Below, piece by piece: positions 8,263 to 15,112 of a stretch of 19,221 nt of DNA (within the stretch, counting starts at the first letter, position 1; each line of letters opens with the position of its first letter). Source of the stretch: Bacillota bacterium (GTDB lineage Bacteria; Bacillota; Bacilli; Alicyclobacillales; SLC66); contig JAJZCJ010000025.1 of assembly GCA_021846145.1 (NCBI GenBank), positions 1-19,221 of the forward strand. The letters are read 5' to 3'. The position numbers were made by a program, and so were the translations under genes. The notes below the pieces were generated by a model that searched no databases, was not told the DNA's origin, and worked only from the letters and a program-made list of their open reading frames with translations.

Positions 8263-8296
8263 AGTATAGTTTATGTATAGTGCAAAAGCTGTCGTT
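8263..8296 (-). promoter_or_regulatory. Candidate spoIIGA-sigE promoter region with a possible Spo0A box
   Basis: On the minus strand there are two −10-like hexamers, TATACA (8279-8274) and TATACT (8268-8263), inside a direct repeat ACTATAC-ATAA-ACTATAC. No good −35 lies 16-18 bp upstream of TATACT. TGTCGTT on the plus strand (8290-8296) matches 5 of 7 bases of the Spo0A box TGTCGAA. B. subtilis spoIIG is a Spo0A~P-activated SigmaA promoter, so this fits, but the box match is weak. Confidence 0.35.
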
Positions 8297-8315
8297 TGAT
8301 GCAATTTTTCTAGGC

Positions 8316-9740
8316 TTATTTGAAGACAAAATTCGAGGATGTGCGTTTCTTGCGCTTGCGATCCATATTATTTTTCTGCTGTTTCCCACTGATAAGTAAT
8401 GTAAAGGCAATGGCGATAAGTGGATCATTACGAAGCATGTACCGTGGCAAACTTGAAGCATGCATCGCTTCAAAAGTAGTAAAAACGGTGAGGTACGCCA
8501 CCATTAAATAAGCAATTTGAGCCAAAATCACAACAGTAAGAAAAAAAACATCTCTTCTTCGTGAGAATGGCCAAGTGATAATTAACAATGGCAAGAGCAG
8601 ATCGATCGGATAATTGCTCATATCTGTTATTGTTGCCCACATCGAATATAAAAGTGACGGAAAAACTGGCGGATGTAGGCGAGTGCTAATGGTGGCTAGC
8701 GACACTCGCGTCGTCCAACCGCTATCAATGTGAAAAGTCATACGAAATAAGTGCCATATGATAACCGGTACTAAGACAAGCACAAGCACACCGATTCTTT
8801 GTCTAATTGAAAGCGTAGATTTGCTTTTCCAATTTGCGACAAATAGTATGACAAGCGTAAAGATTGCAATATAGTCACCATCTACACGCAAAAAAGTGCT
8901 CAATCCTAAAACCAATCCGGATAATACCAGATCAGATGTTTGCTTATCTCTCAGCCACATCGACGCATAAAGCATAGCGATGCCATACGTATCGACATAA
9001 ATCATTTCGCCAAAGGCCACCCAATTATAATACAGCATGAGATAAGACCCCCATGCTACTAACGAAATGCCAAACAAGGCATAAATGGACCGAACGCCAG
9101 AACGAAACAAGGCCCGATTGATCACGACCAACGTGGCAAATGTCACCATCGGTGAAATCCATTTGGCTGCGCTAACTGAGGTCATATTGATAAAGTGATA
9201 GCACCATGCCACTAGATAAGGAAACCCTAACGGATAAGAGGAATATAAATCATGGCGAAGCGCCGTACTAGCTCCCCCTGATAAATAAAGCAATTTAGCT
9301 GCATAGAGCCAATAAGAAAATTCATCCCACCCATAAATGGGTTTGGTCACTCCTTGCACCACAAGGTAGAAAAAAATGATCAAGGATAGCCAAAGCACTA
9401 AGCGTATCGGGTGGGTCAACATCGCCAGTGGACTCATCCGATCAAGATCAAGCTTTTTTAGTGCCTTTTTGCGTTTTGAAAAAAGCTCAATAAATAAAAA
9501 TGCAAAAAGGATCATGACAAGAATAATGGTAAAGAAAAATCCAGTTCTCCCTTCACCAAGAAGTGGCACATGCGTAATCGTATTAACCAAAAACAAAACA
9601 AATGGAAGCAGCGTAGCACCTACCACAAACCCCAAAGCGGCGCGTTCCGTACGTAAAAGTACAAACGGGCGCAAGAGGACAAAGCCACTTCCCCATACAG
9701 TAAAGACAAACAACAACCAAGCCATTACAGTTAAGGCCAT
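8316..9740 (-). CDS. Polytopic membrane protein, GT-C glycosyltransferase-like
   Basis: 474-residue protein with roughly ten to twelve hydrophobic segments and a short basic C-terminal tail (KQQKNNMDRKRKKR). A loop after the fourth segment carries YGWDEFSYWLYAAKLL (W138, D139, E140). This resembles the acidic first-loop motif of GT-C enzymes, which use polyprenyl-phosphate sugars at the outer membrane face. A second charged site is LRVDGDY. I do not recognise a named family; the GT-C call is inference from topology and motif. The ATG at 9740 has GAGGTGA 6-7 bases upstream and overlaps the end of the preceding gene by 10 bp, so the two are probably cotranslated. It lies between a ferredoxin operon and spoIIGA, a place usually empty in Bacilli. 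The substrate is unknown. Confidence 0.7.
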   Translation of the reverse strand: MALTVMAWLLFVFTVWGSGFVLLRPFVLLRTERAALGFVVGATLLPFVLFLVNTITHVPLLGEGRTGFFFTIILVMILFAFLFIELFSKRKKALKKLDLDRMSPLAMLTHPIRLVLWLSLIIFFYLVVQGVTKPIYGWDEFSYWLYAAKLLYLSGGASTALRHDLYSSYPLGFPYLVAWCYHFINMTSVSAAKWISPMVTFATLVVINRALFRSGVRSIYALFGISLVAWGSYLMLYYNWVAFGEMIYVDTYGIAMLYASMWLRDKQTSDLVLSGLVLGLSTFLRVDGDYIAIFTLVILFVANWKSKSTLSIRQRIGVLVLVLVPVIIWHLFRMTFHIDSGWTTRVSLATISTRLHPPVFPSLLYSMWATITDMSNYPIDLLLPLLIITWPFSRRRDVFFLTVVILAQIAYLMVAYLTVFTTFEAMHASSLPRYMLRNDPLIAIAFTLLISGKQQKNNMDRKRKKRTSSNFVFK

Positions 9741-10276
9741 CTGGTCACCTCGGCTAAGGATTGAGAAAGAGAATCTCCTGATTTTAACAGTTGCTGATTC
9801 ACGCGAAACAAATAATTTTCAGCATGCGAACGATGTAAATAATCTAGTATTGCAGGACTGCTGACAGCCAAGACATAATTGACATGATAGGTGAGCATCG
9901 TTTTGCGCAATCCCGAAATCGTAGTAAACACAGGCAATGTCCACACTTTACCGCCTTGATTAGGGCGTGTCCATGACCAATATGGCACAAATTGAATCGG
10001 ATATAGGGCATACCTGAGGCGATAAAAATTATCGCCAATATCACCAGGATTCAAATAAAGTATCATGGAAGAACGACTTTTTTTAACATGAGCAAGCACA
10101 ACTTGTTCCACTTGCACCGCACGTTGATCAGCAGGGCTGCTGTGTGCAATCAACTGATCGATCGTACTAGGTACATGCATGGTCCAATAAGTAGCCACGC
10201 TAATAATTAGTACTAATGTGCCAAGAAATCCTACTGTGCGAAAAAATGACGTCACTATCCCCGTTTTCACGATCAC
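9731..10276 (-). CDS. Single-pass membrane protein of unknown function, partner of the GT-C-like protein
   Basis: 181 residues. One hydrophobic segment (about residues 9-30) is followed by a probable extracytoplasmic domain of about 150 residues rich in aromatic and basic residues, including GDNFYRLRYALYPIQFVPYW. That RYxLYP pattern resembles soluble domains found fused at the C-terminus of some GT-C proteins, so this may be a detached accessory domain (inference). No catalytic motif is recognised. The GTG at 10276 shares one base with the ferredoxin stop (TAGTG). The GTG two codons later (10270) has a better spacing from AAGGA and may be the real start. The 3' end overlaps the next gene by 10 bp. 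Confidence 0.72.
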   Translation of the reverse strand: MIVKTGIVTSFFRTVGFLGTLVLIISVATYWTMHVPSTIDQLIAHSSPADQRAVQVEQVVLAHVKKSRSSMILYLNPGDIGDNFYRLRYALYPIQFVPYWSWTRPNQGGKVWTLPVFTTISGLRKTMLTYHVNYVLAVSSPAILDYLHRSHAENYLFRVNQQLLKSGDSLSQSLAEVTRWP

Positions 10277-10602
10277 TAGTCCTTGGGTCGCGGACCGGCG
10301 TCCATGCCGGCCGTGTCCACTGTCAATGCGGGCTCAACGATGAGGTCTCCCTGCACTCGAATTTGACAGGACAGGCGTTCATGCGTAGGATTAAATCCCT
10401 TTCGCAGCAAAATCTCCTCTTCAGCGGCCTGCATGGGAGTGGCAACTCCCGCAAAAATTTCCACTCGGCAAGTCGTACAACGAGCATGACCCCCACATCG
10501 ATGCAAAATCGCCACGCCATGATCTTCTAAAGCAAGCACCAATTTCTGATTCTCCTGTACCTCAAAGCGAATCCCATCCTGCAGCTGTACAATTGGCAAC
10601 AC
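10276..10602 (-). CDS. [2Fe-2S] ferredoxin
   Basis: 108-residue soluble electron carrier with the beta-grasp ferredoxin fold. The cluster ligands are C36, C42, C45 and C79, with spacing C-x5-C-x2-C then a distant C (HRCGGHARCTTC ... RLSCQ). That spacing belongs to the adrenodoxin/ISC-like group rather than plant type. A 25-residue tail after the last strand is rich in D, G and P. The start is GTG at 10602, with GGAGG 5 bases upstream. It is the first gene of a three-gene operon with two membrane proteins. No reductase or oxygenase partner is encoded in this window, so its electron donor and acceptor are unknown. It is not part of the usual division or sporulation cluster. Confidence 0.92.
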   Translation of the reverse strand: MLPIVQLQDGIRFEVQENQKLVLALEDHGVAILHRCGGHARCTTCRVEIFAGVATPMQAAEEEILLRKGFNPTHERLSCQIRVQGDLIVEPALTVDTAGMDAGPRPKD

Positions 10603-10659
10603 TTAGCCCTCCTGCAATTACTTAAGTTTAGTTAGGGAACAATATTCCAATCATCCTCT

Positions 10660-10690
10660 ATTATACCGCACCATTGATGGTGGAGGTAAA
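10660..10690 (-). promoter_or_regulatory. SigmaA-type promoter for the ferredoxin operon
   Basis: On the minus strand TTTACC (10690-10685; 4 of 6 to TTGACA) is 19 bp from a perfect TATAAT (10665-10660). Transcription would start near 10653, giving a leader of about 50 bases. A 14-bp inverted repeat fills the spacer. Confidence 0.55.
10669..10682. repeat. Perfect 14-bp inverted repeat, possible operator
   Basis: CACCAT-TG-ATGGTG is perfectly symmetric (6-bp arms, 2-bp centre). It sits between the −35 and −10 of the ferredoxin promoter and about 50 bp upstream of the opposite promoter. The position is typical for a repressor site. No regulator gene lies beside it. Confidence 0.45.
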
Positions 10691-10734
10691 TCGGATAATT
10701 AGTTGCCGCAACGAACAGTATTGCGACCATTTTA

Positions 10735-10743
10735 TGCTATACT
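10735..10743 (+). promoter_or_regulatory. Extended −10 promoter of the CapK-like gene
   Basis: TG-C-TATACT (TG at 10735-10736, hexamer 10738-10743) is an extended −10 element. No clear −35 lies 17 bp upstream, which extended −10 promoters tolerate. Initiation near 10750 would leave only about 15 bases before the CTG at 10765, just enough for the GAGGTGA at 10752-10758. Confidence 0.5.
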
Positions 10744-10764
10744 AATTCACTGAGGTGAAGTGAT

Positions 10765-12117
10765 CTGAGACCGAAAACTGCTATCATCCAACACGTTGTC
10801 TATCCGTTAATGGAACTCATCAAGGGCAATCGCATCCGTCAGGATTTAATTGAATTGCAAGCGTCTGAAGTGTTACCTCTCCACCAATTGAAAGAGTTAC
10901 AAGAAAACAAACTGCGCAAGTTACTCTTATATTCTATTGCGCATGTTCCCTATTATCGTGAGTATGCTGATCTTAAGCCGTTAATTGAAAGCAACCCGGG
11001 CGAAGCACTCACGCATTTTCCAATTTTAACAAAAGACATAGTCCGCGAAAATTTTGATCGCCTAGTGGCAGATGAAGCGAATCGTGATACGCTCATTTTG
11101 AACCGTACCGGAGGCTCTACCGGACAACCGGTGCTATTTTACATTGATCGCCAAACTGTCGAATACTACGAGGCAGCAAGATGGCGAGGCTTATCTTGGT
11201 GGGACATTCAGATCGGTGATCCTTGCGTGATGATTTGGGGTTCTCCTATTGAATTAAGTCGCCAGCAACTGCGCATGCAACGTTTAAAAGATCGCTACTT
11301 AAAAAATCAAGTGTTTATCCCCTCATTTGATTTGCGCAGAGAAAAACTCAAGGAATACTTAGATCTCATCGATCATTTCCAGCCGCGTTACTTGTTCGGC
11401 TGGGCGTCTGCGTTGCGACTTTTTGCTGATTTTATGATCGAAGAAAACAGAACGTTACGCACGCCAATAAAAGCCGTTCTCAATACTGCGGAAACGTTGC
11501 ATCCTGGTGATCGCGAAGTGATTGCAAATGCCTTCCACTGTCCGGTCATCAATGAATATGGCGCACGGGACGGCGGTCTGTTAGCGTATGAATGTCCCAG
11601 TGGCAATATGCACATTAACGTGGAGACTGCATGGATAGAAGTAGCAGATATGCAAACTAAAACTCCCGCCCCCATGGGTGAACGTGGGCTCGTCATCGTA
11701 ACAGACCTGAACAACTTTTCGATGCCAAGACTACGCTACCAATTAGGAGATGTCATTTCACTCACTGAAGAAACATGTGCCTGTGGTAGAGAACTCCCCT
11801 TAATAAAAAGTTTGGATGGCAGGGAAAATGACACGTTCATTACGCTAGACGGGGCTTATGTCAATGGCCAGTTTTTTACCAATCTTGCACGTATATTACC
11901 CACCATCAGGCAATTTCAGGTAGTTCAAAAAACTAGGACAGAAATGACGCTACGCATACTTTTGCACGATGACCTCAATCAAGGTGATGTAGATCAATTT
12001 GTGAATGGTATACTCGAAAAAATGGGAAAAATATCAATTCAAGTGGAAAAAGTGCCGGAAATTGAACGCCAAGCTTCTGGCAAACTGCGCACGTCAATTC
12101 GCGAATTTCCGATATAA
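10765..12117 (+). CDS. CapK/PaaK-like adenylate-forming enzyme (phenylacetate-CoA ligase / coenzyme F390 synthetase family)
   Basis: ANL-superfamily relative that would activate a carboxylate with ATP; its substrate is unknown, and the capsule-locus CapK branch is the nearest by feel. Seen: the phosphate loop RTGGSTGQPV, then NTAETLHPGDR, NEYGARDGG, YECPSGNMHIN, LRYQLGDV and CACGRELPLIKSLDGREND, followed by a small C-terminal domain. The first in-frame ATG is 10810 (435 residues) but has no SD. Translating upstream gives QHVVYPLMELIKG, which matches the FPLHE..KG start of this family. CTG at 10765 has GAGGTGA 6 bases before it, so I place the start there (450 residues). The frame is closed by TGA at 10756-10758. 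It is divergent from the ferredoxin operon and convergent with ftsZ. Confidence 0.85.
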   Translation: MRPKTAIIQHVVYPLMELIKGNRIRQDLIELQASEVLPLHQLKELQENKLRKLLLYSIAHVPYYREYADLKPLIESNPGEALTHFPILTKDIVRENFDRLVADEANRDTLILNRTGGSTGQPVLFYIDRQTVEYYEAARWRGLSWWDIQIGDPCVMIWGSPIELSRQQLRMQRLKDRYLKNQVFIPSFDLRREKLKEYLDLIDHFQPRYLFGWASALRLFADFMIEENRTLRTPIKAVLNTAETLHPGDREVIANAFHCPVINEYGARDGGLLAYECPSGNMHINVETAWIEVADMQTKTPAPMGERGLVIVTDLNNFSMPRLRYQLGDVISLTEETCACGRELPLIKSLDGRENDTFITLDGAYVNGQFFTNLARILPTIRQFQVVQKTRTEMTLRILLHDDLNQGDVDQFVNGILEKMGKISIQVEKVPEIERQASGKLRTSIREFPI

Positions 12118-12169
12118 GTCGTCCCCTTATCATAGAATGGTGGCACTGTATAGCGGGGGTGACGCGAAC

Positions 12170-12262
12170 ATGAACAATGAATGGTTCATTCGCATACTTT
12201 TTTGTCTTTCCATACTTCTTTCTGGAGTGCCATGGTTCCGAAATGGGAAGTCAAAACATTAA
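12170..12262 (+). CDS. 30-residue putative single-pass membrane micropeptide
   Basis: The small frame starts at ATG 12170, with GGGGGTGA spaced 7 bases upstream, and ends at TAA. The peptide begins MNNEWFIRILFCLSILLSGV and ends WFRNGKSKH: one hydrophobic helix (residues 5-23) and a basic tail. By the positive-inside rule the C-terminus would be cytoplasmic. No family is recognised. It lies 52 bp after the CapK-like gene and just before a shared terminator, so it may be the second gene of that transcript. Support is the SD plus the membrane-like composition only. Confidence 0.5.
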   Translation: MNNEWFIRILFCLSILLSGVPWFRNGKSKH

Positions 12263-12281
12263 TTGTGTCATCACCTGAAAT

Positions 12282-12308
12282 AGCCCGGGAGAAATTTTCC
12301 CGGGCTTT
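12282..12308. terminator. Bidirectional terminator between ftsZ and the plus-strand genes
   Basis: AGCCCGGGA (12282-12290) and TCCCGGGCT (12298-12306) form a perfect 9-bp GC-rich stem with a 7-base loop. T-rich sequence follows on the plus strand (TTTCTAT) and a shorter T run on the minus strand (TATTT). It lies 20 bp past the micropeptide stop and about 18 bp past the ftsZ stop. Confidence 0.85.
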
Positions 12309-12325
12309 CTATACATATAGGAATC

Positions 12326-13408
12326 TTATGGTCTGTTGTTATTACGGTTACGCAAAAACGCTGGTATATCAAGGTTATCGCTACTAGTTGTTTGATGAAC
12401 TGAAGTGCGATTGGCGTCACGACTTGCGATGGGACGCGGAGTGGGAGAGCTGCTATGAGCCTCAAATCCGGTCGCAATTACAGTTACGACCACATCATCT
12501 TTCAAATCAGGCTTAATCACTGCACCAAAAATTAAATTGACTTCCGGATCCGTTGTCTCTTTAATAATTTCTGCTGCCTCAGTCGCTTCAAAGAGACTCA
12601 AAGACTCCCCACCTGCGACTTGAATAAGCACCCCCTTCGCCCCTTCGATAGACGTCTCAAGAAGTGGGCTGCGAATCGCCTTTTGTGCTGCTTCTGACGC
12701 GCGGTTTTCACCAGAAGCCACGCCAATTCCCATTAAAGCAGAACCGCGTTCTGTCATGATGGTCTTCACATCAGCAAAGTCGACGTTGATTAACCCTGCT
12801 TCTGAGATCAAATCAGAAATTCCAGAGACGCCTTGCCGGAGCACGTTATCCACTTCACGAAATGCTTCTAATATTGGCGTGTTGCGATCGACAATTTCCA
12901 GTAACCGATCATTTGGAATCACGATCAACGTATCCACTTTTTCCTTAAGTGCAGCGATTCCTGCTTCTGCTTGGGAAATGCGTCTTCTGCCTTCAAAAGC
13001 AAATGGTTTCGTAACGACCCCCACAGTGAGCGCCCCGAGTTCTTTGGCGATTTCCGCAATCACGGGTGCCGCACCCGTCCCAGTACCACCACCCATACCA
13101 GCAGTGACAAATACCATATCCGCACCACTCAGAGCGTTCATAATCAATTCGCGACTTTCTTCCGCGGCTCTTTTCCCAATTTCAGGATTAGCCCCGGCAC
13201 CAAGTCCCCTCGTCAATTTCTCACCAATCTGAATTTTTTCCTGCGCTTTGGATAACTGAAGTGCCTGAGCATCCGTATTCACCGTGATAAAGTCCACGTT
13301 ACGAAGCCCAGTTTCGATCATCCGATTGACTGCATTGCAACCTCCACCGCCCACACCGATAACCTTGATAGTTGCAAGCGAACTGACTTCAAAATCAAAT
13401 TCCAACAT
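12326..13408 (-). CDS. ftsZ: Cell division protein FtsZ
   Basis: Tubulin-like GTPase that forms the Z-ring. Seen: the N-terminal [17 protein letters not shown] nucleotide loop, [11 protein letters not shown], the tubulin signature [20 protein letters not shown], and the T7-loop region [11 protein letters not shown] that supplies the catalytic aspartate. A short S/T/R-rich linker of about 40 residues leads to the C-terminal peptide DIPAFLRNR that binds FtsA and SepF. The ATG at 13408 has AAGGAGG 7 bases upstream; the longer frame to 13435 is rejected. It is 360 residues long and lies 30 bp after ftsA. A strong terminator ends the transcript, so it is separated from the sporulation genes. Confidence 0.98.
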   Translation of the reverse strand: MLEFDFEVSSLATIKVIGVGGGGCNAVNRMIETGLRNVDFITVNTDAQALQLSKAQEKIQIGEKLTRGLGAGANPEIGKRAAEESRELIMNALSGADMVFVTAGMGGGTGTGAAPVIAEIAKELGALTVGVVTKPFAFEGRRRISQAEAGIAALKEKVDTLIVIPNDRLLEIVDRNTPILEAFREVDNVLRQGVSGISDLISEAGLINVDFADVKTIMTERGSALMGIGVASGENRASEAAQKAIRSPLLETSIEGAKGVLIQVAGGESLSLFEATEAAEIIKETTDPEVNLIFGAVIKPDLKDDVVVTVIATGFEAHSSSPTPRPIASRDANRTSVHQTTSSDNLDIPAFLRNRNNNRP

Positions 13409-13438
13409 TCCACGTCCTCCTTGACGCACAATCAACTG

Positions 13439-14665
13439 CTAAATAAAGTCTTGGATCCAGTTTTTTATCCGCTGTATCGTTCCCGCTCCGCTTTTCACTC
13501 GCTTGTTAGATGCGTTCGCACTGCCAGCGGAACGTTGATAATAACGTGCAATGTGATGAATAAGTCCCACACACCCCACATATGAAGGATCACGCACGCC
13601 TACAAAATCAGGGTAAGCGATGCGCACTGGCGAATTTAACTCTAATTCCGCCAACTGACTGGCACCTTTTAGCAGCATGCCACCCCCTGTGAAGACGTAT
13701 CCGCTAGGCAACCCCTGTGGATACCCCAAGCGTTCCACTTCCTGAAAAATAAACTGGTATATCTCTTGCATGCGCGGTTCTATGATATAAGCTAAATCCA
13801 CCGATGTAAATTCTTTTTCTAGACTACTACCTATTCGCGATACCTTGAACTTTTCCTCTTCTAGCGCTAACCCAACTTCAGCAGTGCCGTATTTGCACTT
13901 TACGGATTCCGCGGCCTCTGTCCCAGTTTGCAAGCCAACCGTGATATCACTGGTGACAATGTCGCCACCAAGTGGAATCACCGCGTATTTAGATAAAACA
14001 CCATGTTCAAATACCGTGAGCGTCGTCGAGCCGGCTCCAATATCAGCCAATAATACACCTAAGTTTTTTTCATCCTCAGATAGCACAAGTTCAGCGGCAG
14101 CAAGTGGCATGAACACTGTTCCCAACACTTCAATACCCGCTCGTTCGACACACCGTAAAAGATTGTGTAACACAGTTTTCGCACCCGTTACCACATAGGC
14201 ATCTACTTCCAAACGAACGCCCAACATACCACGAGGATCAGAGACCTCACTCAGTCCATCAACAGTATATTCTCTTGGCACCACGTCGACGATTTCCCGC
14301 TCTGGAGGCAAATTAATCGTGCGCGCCGCTGCAACGACCCGTGCCACATCTTCCTCTGCAATCTCTCGATCTTCAGACTGAACAGCAATCACACTGTGAC
14401 TTGGTTCTAGCGCAATGTGACTACCAGAGACGCCGACAAAAGCCGCATGAATGGTGATTCCGACCATGCGTTCCGCATGATCAATCGCTGCTCTAATGGA
14501 TAACACCGTTTTATCAATGTCGATGATAGAACCTTTTTTGATTCCATCACTTTTTGCAGTGCCTACACCGATAATATTGACTGAATGACCAGAAATTTCA
14601 CCTATGATCACTCGCACTGCAGACGTACCAATATCAAGTCCTACAATTAAATCTCCTTTTGACAA
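13439..14665 (-). CDS. ftsA: Cell division protein FtsA
   Basis: Actin-like ATPase that tethers FtsZ to the membrane. Seen: phosphate-1 motif VGLDIGTSAVRV, the 1C domain around residues 80-160, phosphate-2 LADIGAGSTTL, and the adenosine motif FTGGGMLLKGASQL. A C-terminal amphipathic helix (TIQRIKNWIQDFI) serves for membrane binding. I chose TTG at 14665, giving 408 residues starting SKGDLIVGLD, which fits the family N-terminus. GGAAGGAG lies 11 bases upstream. The GTG at 14707 would add 14 untypical residues. The SD and start can pair in a hairpin. The gap from sbp is 93 bp. Confidence 0.96.
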   Translation of the reverse strand: MSKGDLIVGLDIGTSAVRVIIGEISGHSVNIIGVGTAKSDGIKKGSIIDIDKTVLSIRAAIDHAERMVGITIHAAFVGVSGSHIALEPSHSVIAVQSEDREIAEEDVARVVAAARTINLPPEREIVDVVPREYTVDGLSEVSDPRGMLGVRLEVDAYVVTGAKTVLHNLLRCVERAGIEVLGTVFMPLAAAELVLSEDEKNLGVLLADIGAGSTTLTVFEHGVLSKYAVIPLGGDIVTSDITVGLQTGTEAAESVKCKYGTAEVGLALEEEKFKVSRIGSSLEKEFTSVDLAYIIEPRMQEIYQFIFQEVERLGYPQGLPSGYVFTGGGMLLKGASQLAELELNSPVRIAYPDFVGVRDPSYVGCVGLIHHIARYYQRSAGSANASNKRVKSGAGTIQRIKNWIQDFI

Positions 14666-14682
14666 GGAGTGGCACTCTCCTT
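14664..14682 (-). promoter_or_regulatory. Hairpin sequestering the ftsA ribosome binding site
   Basis: In the minus-strand mRNA AAGGAG (14682-14677), the SD itself, is followed by a 7-base loop and CTCCTT (14669-14664), which runs into the TTG start. The arms are perfectly complementary. This may lower or regulate initiation; no such control is established here. Confidence 0.4.
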
Positions 14683-14720
14683 CCCACAACCAAAAAACAG
14701 TTGGCACTCAACTTACCGAA

Positions 14721-14726
14721 ATAATA
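14721..14726 (-). promoter_or_regulatory. Weak candidate −10 for ftsAZ
   Basis: TATTAT on the minus strand in the 93-bp gap upstream of ftsA. No convincing −35 was found 16-19 bp upstream. B. subtilis ftsAZ has several promoters here, so one is expected, but this call is weak. Confidence 0.22.
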
Positions 14727-14758
14727 CAAGCTAAATAGATAGTATCATGAATCACCTT

Positions 14759-15112
14759 TCAATGGGATTGGATTTTCTTGTTAGTTAAAATTAAATGACG
14801 AATCTCCGCCAAATTATTGAAAATCCTGACACCAAAAGCCACCACTGCTGCCAATGCCAAATCAACGCCCAAAAGGGATCCTACAAACGCAAAGAGCGCA
14901 GCAAGCAACGTGTTTGAAAAAAAACCTGACAAAAATACGCGCGCATCAAACTTATGTTGCAAACCCGCCTTAAGCCCTCCAAAGACCGTGTCGAGCGCTG
15001 CCAACATAGCTACAGACAAATAGGCTCCATACTGAGTGGGGACCTTAAAATTCACGTCCAATCCCACGATGAGTCCTAATAAAAGTCCGAAAACAGGCAA
15101 GAGAAAATACAC
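14759..15112 (-). CDS. sbp: Small basic protein Sbp (DUF1290 family)
   Basis: 117-residue membrane protein with three or four hydrophobic segments (about residues 2-20, 30-46, 62-80 and 84-97). It has the family pattern LPVFGLLLGLIVGLD, LAALDTVFGGLKAGL and FLSGFFSNT, and a basic C-terminal tail (LTNKKIQSH). It is conserved next to ftsA in Bacilli and Clostridia; the function is unknown. The GTG at 15112 overlaps the stop of the upstream DUF881 gene by one base (TAGTG), and AGGTGGGGA serves as the SD. Confidence 0.93.
   Translation of the reverse strand: MYFLLPVFGLLLGLIVGLDVNFKVPTQYGAYLSVAMLAALDTVFGGLKAGLQHKFDARVFLSGFFSNTLLAALFAFVGSLLGVDLALAAVVAFGVRIFNNLAEIRHLILTNKKIQSH

Noticed and set aside
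9731..9740. Frameshift splitting one original gene into the 181- and 474-residue proteins
   Set aside because: The second gene has its own good SD and ATG and starts with a complete membrane helix, so two genes with a coupling overlap explain it better.
9376..9864. 162-codon open frame on the plus strand opposite the GT-C-like gene
   Set aside because: No SD or recognisable domain, and it crosses the junction of two well-supported minus-strand genes.
12756..13232. 158-codon open frame antisense to ftsZ
   Set aside because: Its composition mirrors the ftsZ codons, and FtsZ is unmistakable on the other strand.
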